NCBI GenBank assembly: GCA_905397405.1
Contig: CAJPVJ010000147.1
Coordinates: forward strand, 1 to 36,190
DNA from: Oppiella nova
Lineage: Eukaryota; Arthropoda; Arachnida; Sarcoptiformes; Oppiidae
Direction of reading: 5' to 3'
DNA: 36,190 nt
The notes beneath the pieces are model-generated. The model ran no database searches and was not told the DNA's origin. It saw only the letters and a list, made by a program, of their open reading frames with translations. Shown one piece after another: positions 33,697 through 36,190 of this stretch (its first letter is position 1; the number at the start of each line of letters is the position of its first letter). Position numbers and translations under genes: made by a program.

Positions 33697-34037
33697 ATTC
33701 ATCGACAGATAGTATTGACCCGAATAACAGTTCCACAAACAGTTACGGAGCGGAACAGCCTTTGGTTGAGATCATAGAACTGGATCCGCAGTCTATTATC
33801 CCAAAGTTGGATGAAAGTGATGGTGGTTTTGATGGCAGCAATAGTGAGTCCTCTAAACCCATGGACTTTGAGGTGGATATGGAGGCGAATTCAAACGGCA
33901 AGTCATCGACCGGTGGTTTATATTCACTGAAGAATTATTCAGATCTCTACCGAAAAGTCAAAGTCGATGGCGAGGTTTACTTCAAATGCAATTGCAATCA
34001 GTTTACCACTAAATCCCACTATTCAGAACACGCTGTG
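33697..34037 (+). CDS. possible 5' exon of Z6, zinc-finger related
   Basis: Open frame of about 113 codons directly after the Z5 stop, acidic and Ser/Asn-rich, ending in a half finger: GLYSLKNYSDLYRKVKVDGEVYFKCNCNQFTTKS. That ending resembles the next exon (HYNKTLVNNEVVYECKCGQLSTKS), so it belongs to the same family. The start codon is not clear, and the frame stops after a possible GTGTAA donor at 34038. It may be a coding exon of Z6 or a decayed remnant between Z5 and Z6. Confidence 0.4.
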
Positions 34038-34115
34038 TAAACCTGTCTGTAGCCTGCGTTACTCAAACTGACGTGACAGCTGCTGACATTGCGTTTCAAA
34101 CTGTTACTCAAGTCA

Positions 34116-36190
34116 GAAATATTCGTATTCTTCTTACTGGTGTTGATTGATATCAATGGTGTCGATGACGACACAGACACTGCTGTGACTCCAAAGAATG
34201 GACATTCGGTAGTGAATGGAAGTTCTTGTGCTAAGAGTACTAATAATGAAAATGCGAGTGAAATTGGATTAAATGAAAGTTGTATCGAAAATCTGAGCCA
34301 ACATTACAACAAAACTTTAGTCAACAATGAAGTGGTCTATGAGTGCAAATGCGGACAACTGTCCACTAAATCCAGTGAGACATTAGGCCGACATATACTA
34401 CAGGCGCACAAAGGCGTACAAGACTTGGGATGTCATGAATGCAGCGCTCATTTCGAAACAGAGGCCGCGCTCTATAGACACCGAAAATTCGATCACAACT
34501 CCAATGGAAATATTTCTCATGATTTCGACTTAAAATATGCAAATAATTCAAAGGATTGTCTTTCGAAACAAAACACAAATTCTGACGAAACTATTAATGG
34601 ATTAAATTTTACACAATTTTATGACTCAATTACTATTGATTCAAACGAATGGTTTGTTTGCAAATACAAAGACTGCGAGCAAACGGAAAGATATGAGTCG
34701 GAAATCATTCAACATTTAAGCCGACATTTAATTGAAGATCAGATGGAGTGCATGGCTAATGGTATTAGAATTTTGACAACTTATTACCACTGACCGTAAA
34801 ATGTATGATTTAATGATTTTAATTATGAACAGATTTAAAGCCAAACTTCAATGACAACGAATCCATTCCTCCGACAGTCTTCGAGGGAAAAGAGATTGAA
34901 ATGAAAACATTCATTAAAACAGAAATCGATTCAAATCAATCGGATTGTATGCTGAGCGAGCAGGGCTATGACCTGGATATGTTTATTGGCAGACGGGATA
35001 GGAATGGCAAAGAGCACCTGTACTGCAAATGGAGTGAATGTCAGTTTGAATGCAATCAAAAGAGTTTAATTTCACGACATATATATGACAAGCATATGAA
35101 CCTTAAGAACCCTTTCGAAACTGTGGACACATTTAATGAGACCAAGTTTTGGGAGAAGATATTGACTTCTAATAGAAATTGGTTTCAGGGATCAAATCCT
35201 AACGATAAACAGAATCTTAATTTACCGCCACTTTTAGAGCCGGCGCTTCCGTTCGGTATAGAAGCTACACCTCAGCCATGGAATCCAGTATTTGCTAATA
35301 ACAGCCAATGGTTGGAACAAATATCCATGGCTTCAATTAGTCCTCAAAAAAGTAAAGGTTTAGATATTAATGGATTGAATGAGGGCTTCGATGAGAGAAA
35401 GGTTCAAACGAATCACTTAAATATCAGTAATAATGAGGAGAATATTCTGTTGAGTTGCAAAGGATTGGTTAGTATTGCTATTTGTGGTATGAATTGATTG
35501 AATGCTAACTCATTTCGTGATGATTATAGGCCTCGATGTCGAAAGTGCGTCAATACTACGAAAGTCAGGTAATGAATGGCGAGAAGTTTTTTCTCTGCAA
35601 ATGGAAGAGATGTGAGTTTAAGACGAAAAAGAGCCAAAAGATCGCTCAACACATAAACCTATCGCACATTGGGGTTGAATTCAAGTGCAATAAACCGAAC
35701 TGTAATAAAGTGTTCAAAAACCCGAATACATATCGCGAACACCAGAAGAACCACATCTGCGGGTTCGGGATCTTTGGCTACGGATCTAAAGGCGTGATTG
35801 GCGTCTGTCGTAATGAGAACCTCAATAGATATCGGGAACGAGTGATCATTGACTCGAAGAAGTTTTATCGCTGCAAATGGGAGAACTGTAATGCAATCAC
35901 TCGCTATCATATGGCTATGAAAAGGGTATTTGAATTGAAAGTAAACTTATTGTCAAAAGTTTTAATTGTAATTCTGATTGTATTTTATGATTGCTATCTC
36001 TGTGTGGAAACCCATGTATTCGCCAAACACAGCATTTGCACGGGTATGTTATATTAGTATTAATACTACCGTACTGTGTATGGTATGATTCACTTGATTA
36101 CTAACACCATTTGCTCCCTTTCCAGTCACGTGTGTCCCTATAGAGTGAATCTGAAGCTAAAACAGAATCAACAGGTGATAAGTGACATGA
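34116..36190 (+). CDS. multi-finger C2H2 protein Z6 of the CGFG-linker family (runs off the window)
   Basis: Plus-strand paralogue of Z3, 3' end outside the window. Supported exons: up to 34761, 34833-35467, 35530-35925, 36033-36043 (11-nt micro-exon), 36126 onward; phases agree. The first exon carries YECKCGQL ... HILQAH, LGCHECSAHF ... HRKFDH and WFVCKYKDC ... HLSRH, the last matching exon 1 of Z1 and Z2. Next comes LYCKWSEC ... HIYDKH with an acidic spacer, then the module FLCKWKRC ... NHICGFGIFGY ... GVCRNENLNRY, YRCKWENC ... MKR, HLHG, HVCPYR. From about 35410 it is almost identical to Z3, but upstream of that only distantly similar, which suggests gene conversion or a partial inverted duplication. 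The 5' boundary is unresolved: a hydrophobic stretch near 34120-34160 (EIFVFFLLVLIDI) may be intron read as protein. Confidence 0.65.
35410..36190 (+). repeat. inner inverted repeat, partner of 25710-26480
   Basis: Reverse complement of the Z3 segment, exons and introns alike, with few differences. Continues to the window edge. Confidence 0.85.

Noticed and set aside
1-36190. CRISPR array, rRNA or tRNA genes, bacterial operons
   Set aside because: No regularly spaced repeats, no recognisable RNA-gene cloverleaf or rRNA core, and spliced genes throughout.

Overview
The window is animal nuclear DNA, AT-rich between genes. Genes carry short introns (mostly 57-90 nt, GT-AG), and the encoded families are an arthropod-type Cys-loop receptor, a secreted alpha-carbonic anhydrase, an F-box/LRR protein, an aldo-keto reductase and a large C2H2 zinc-finger family. 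A spliced, secreted GH46 chitosanase-like gene, a family otherwise mainly bacterial, fits a soil arthropod such as an oribatid or other sarcoptiform mite. The taxon is an inference; no ribosomal or mitochondrial marker is present.

Layout. 1-1.5 kb: F-box/LRR coding sequence on the minus strand, with a decamer tandem repeat across its start codon. 2.4-3.4 kb: an intronless aldo-keto reductase with a signal peptide. 3.7-7.6 kb: a nine-exon Cys-loop ligand-gated ion channel on the minus strand, convergent with the reductase; a 1.08-kb tandem duplication copies the 3' ends of both genes. 8.16-8.55 kb: a Harbinger-type MITE with a TTA target duplication. 8.9-9.8 kb: GH46 chitosanase-like gene. 10.4-11.8 kb: a four-finger C2H2 protein whose real exons switch reading frame. 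13.05-14.28 kb: a five-exon alpha-carbonic anhydrase.

14.5-36.2 kb is a zinc-finger gene cluster. Three long paralogues lie head to tail on the minus strand (called Z1, Z2, Z3 here; 929, 995 and 795 residues). A single-module gene (Z5) and a partial multi-module gene (Z6) lie on the plus strand. All are built from a module of three C2H2 fingers with an invariant NH(I/L)CGFG ... C linker; long members carry two modules plus extra fingers. Z2, Z3 and Z6 encode the end of one finger in a micro-exon of 16 or 11 nt. The cluster is folded into a broken palindrome: 26860-28365 is an inverted copy of 30676-32180, and about 25710-26480 of about 35410-36190. A conserved dyad, ACACCCA-N17-TGGGTGT, lies upstream of Z2, Z3 and the Z3-like fragment, always in the same orientation relative to the gene.

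Quality warning. Three coding exons (5507-5761, 21255-21509, 32815-33069) contain a direct repeat of exactly 127 bp with exactly one A between the copies. Counting each only once restores the splice phases of the genes concerned, so they look like unmerged k=127 assembly overlaps and not biology. The reading-frame breaks they cause should not be taken as pseudogenisation.
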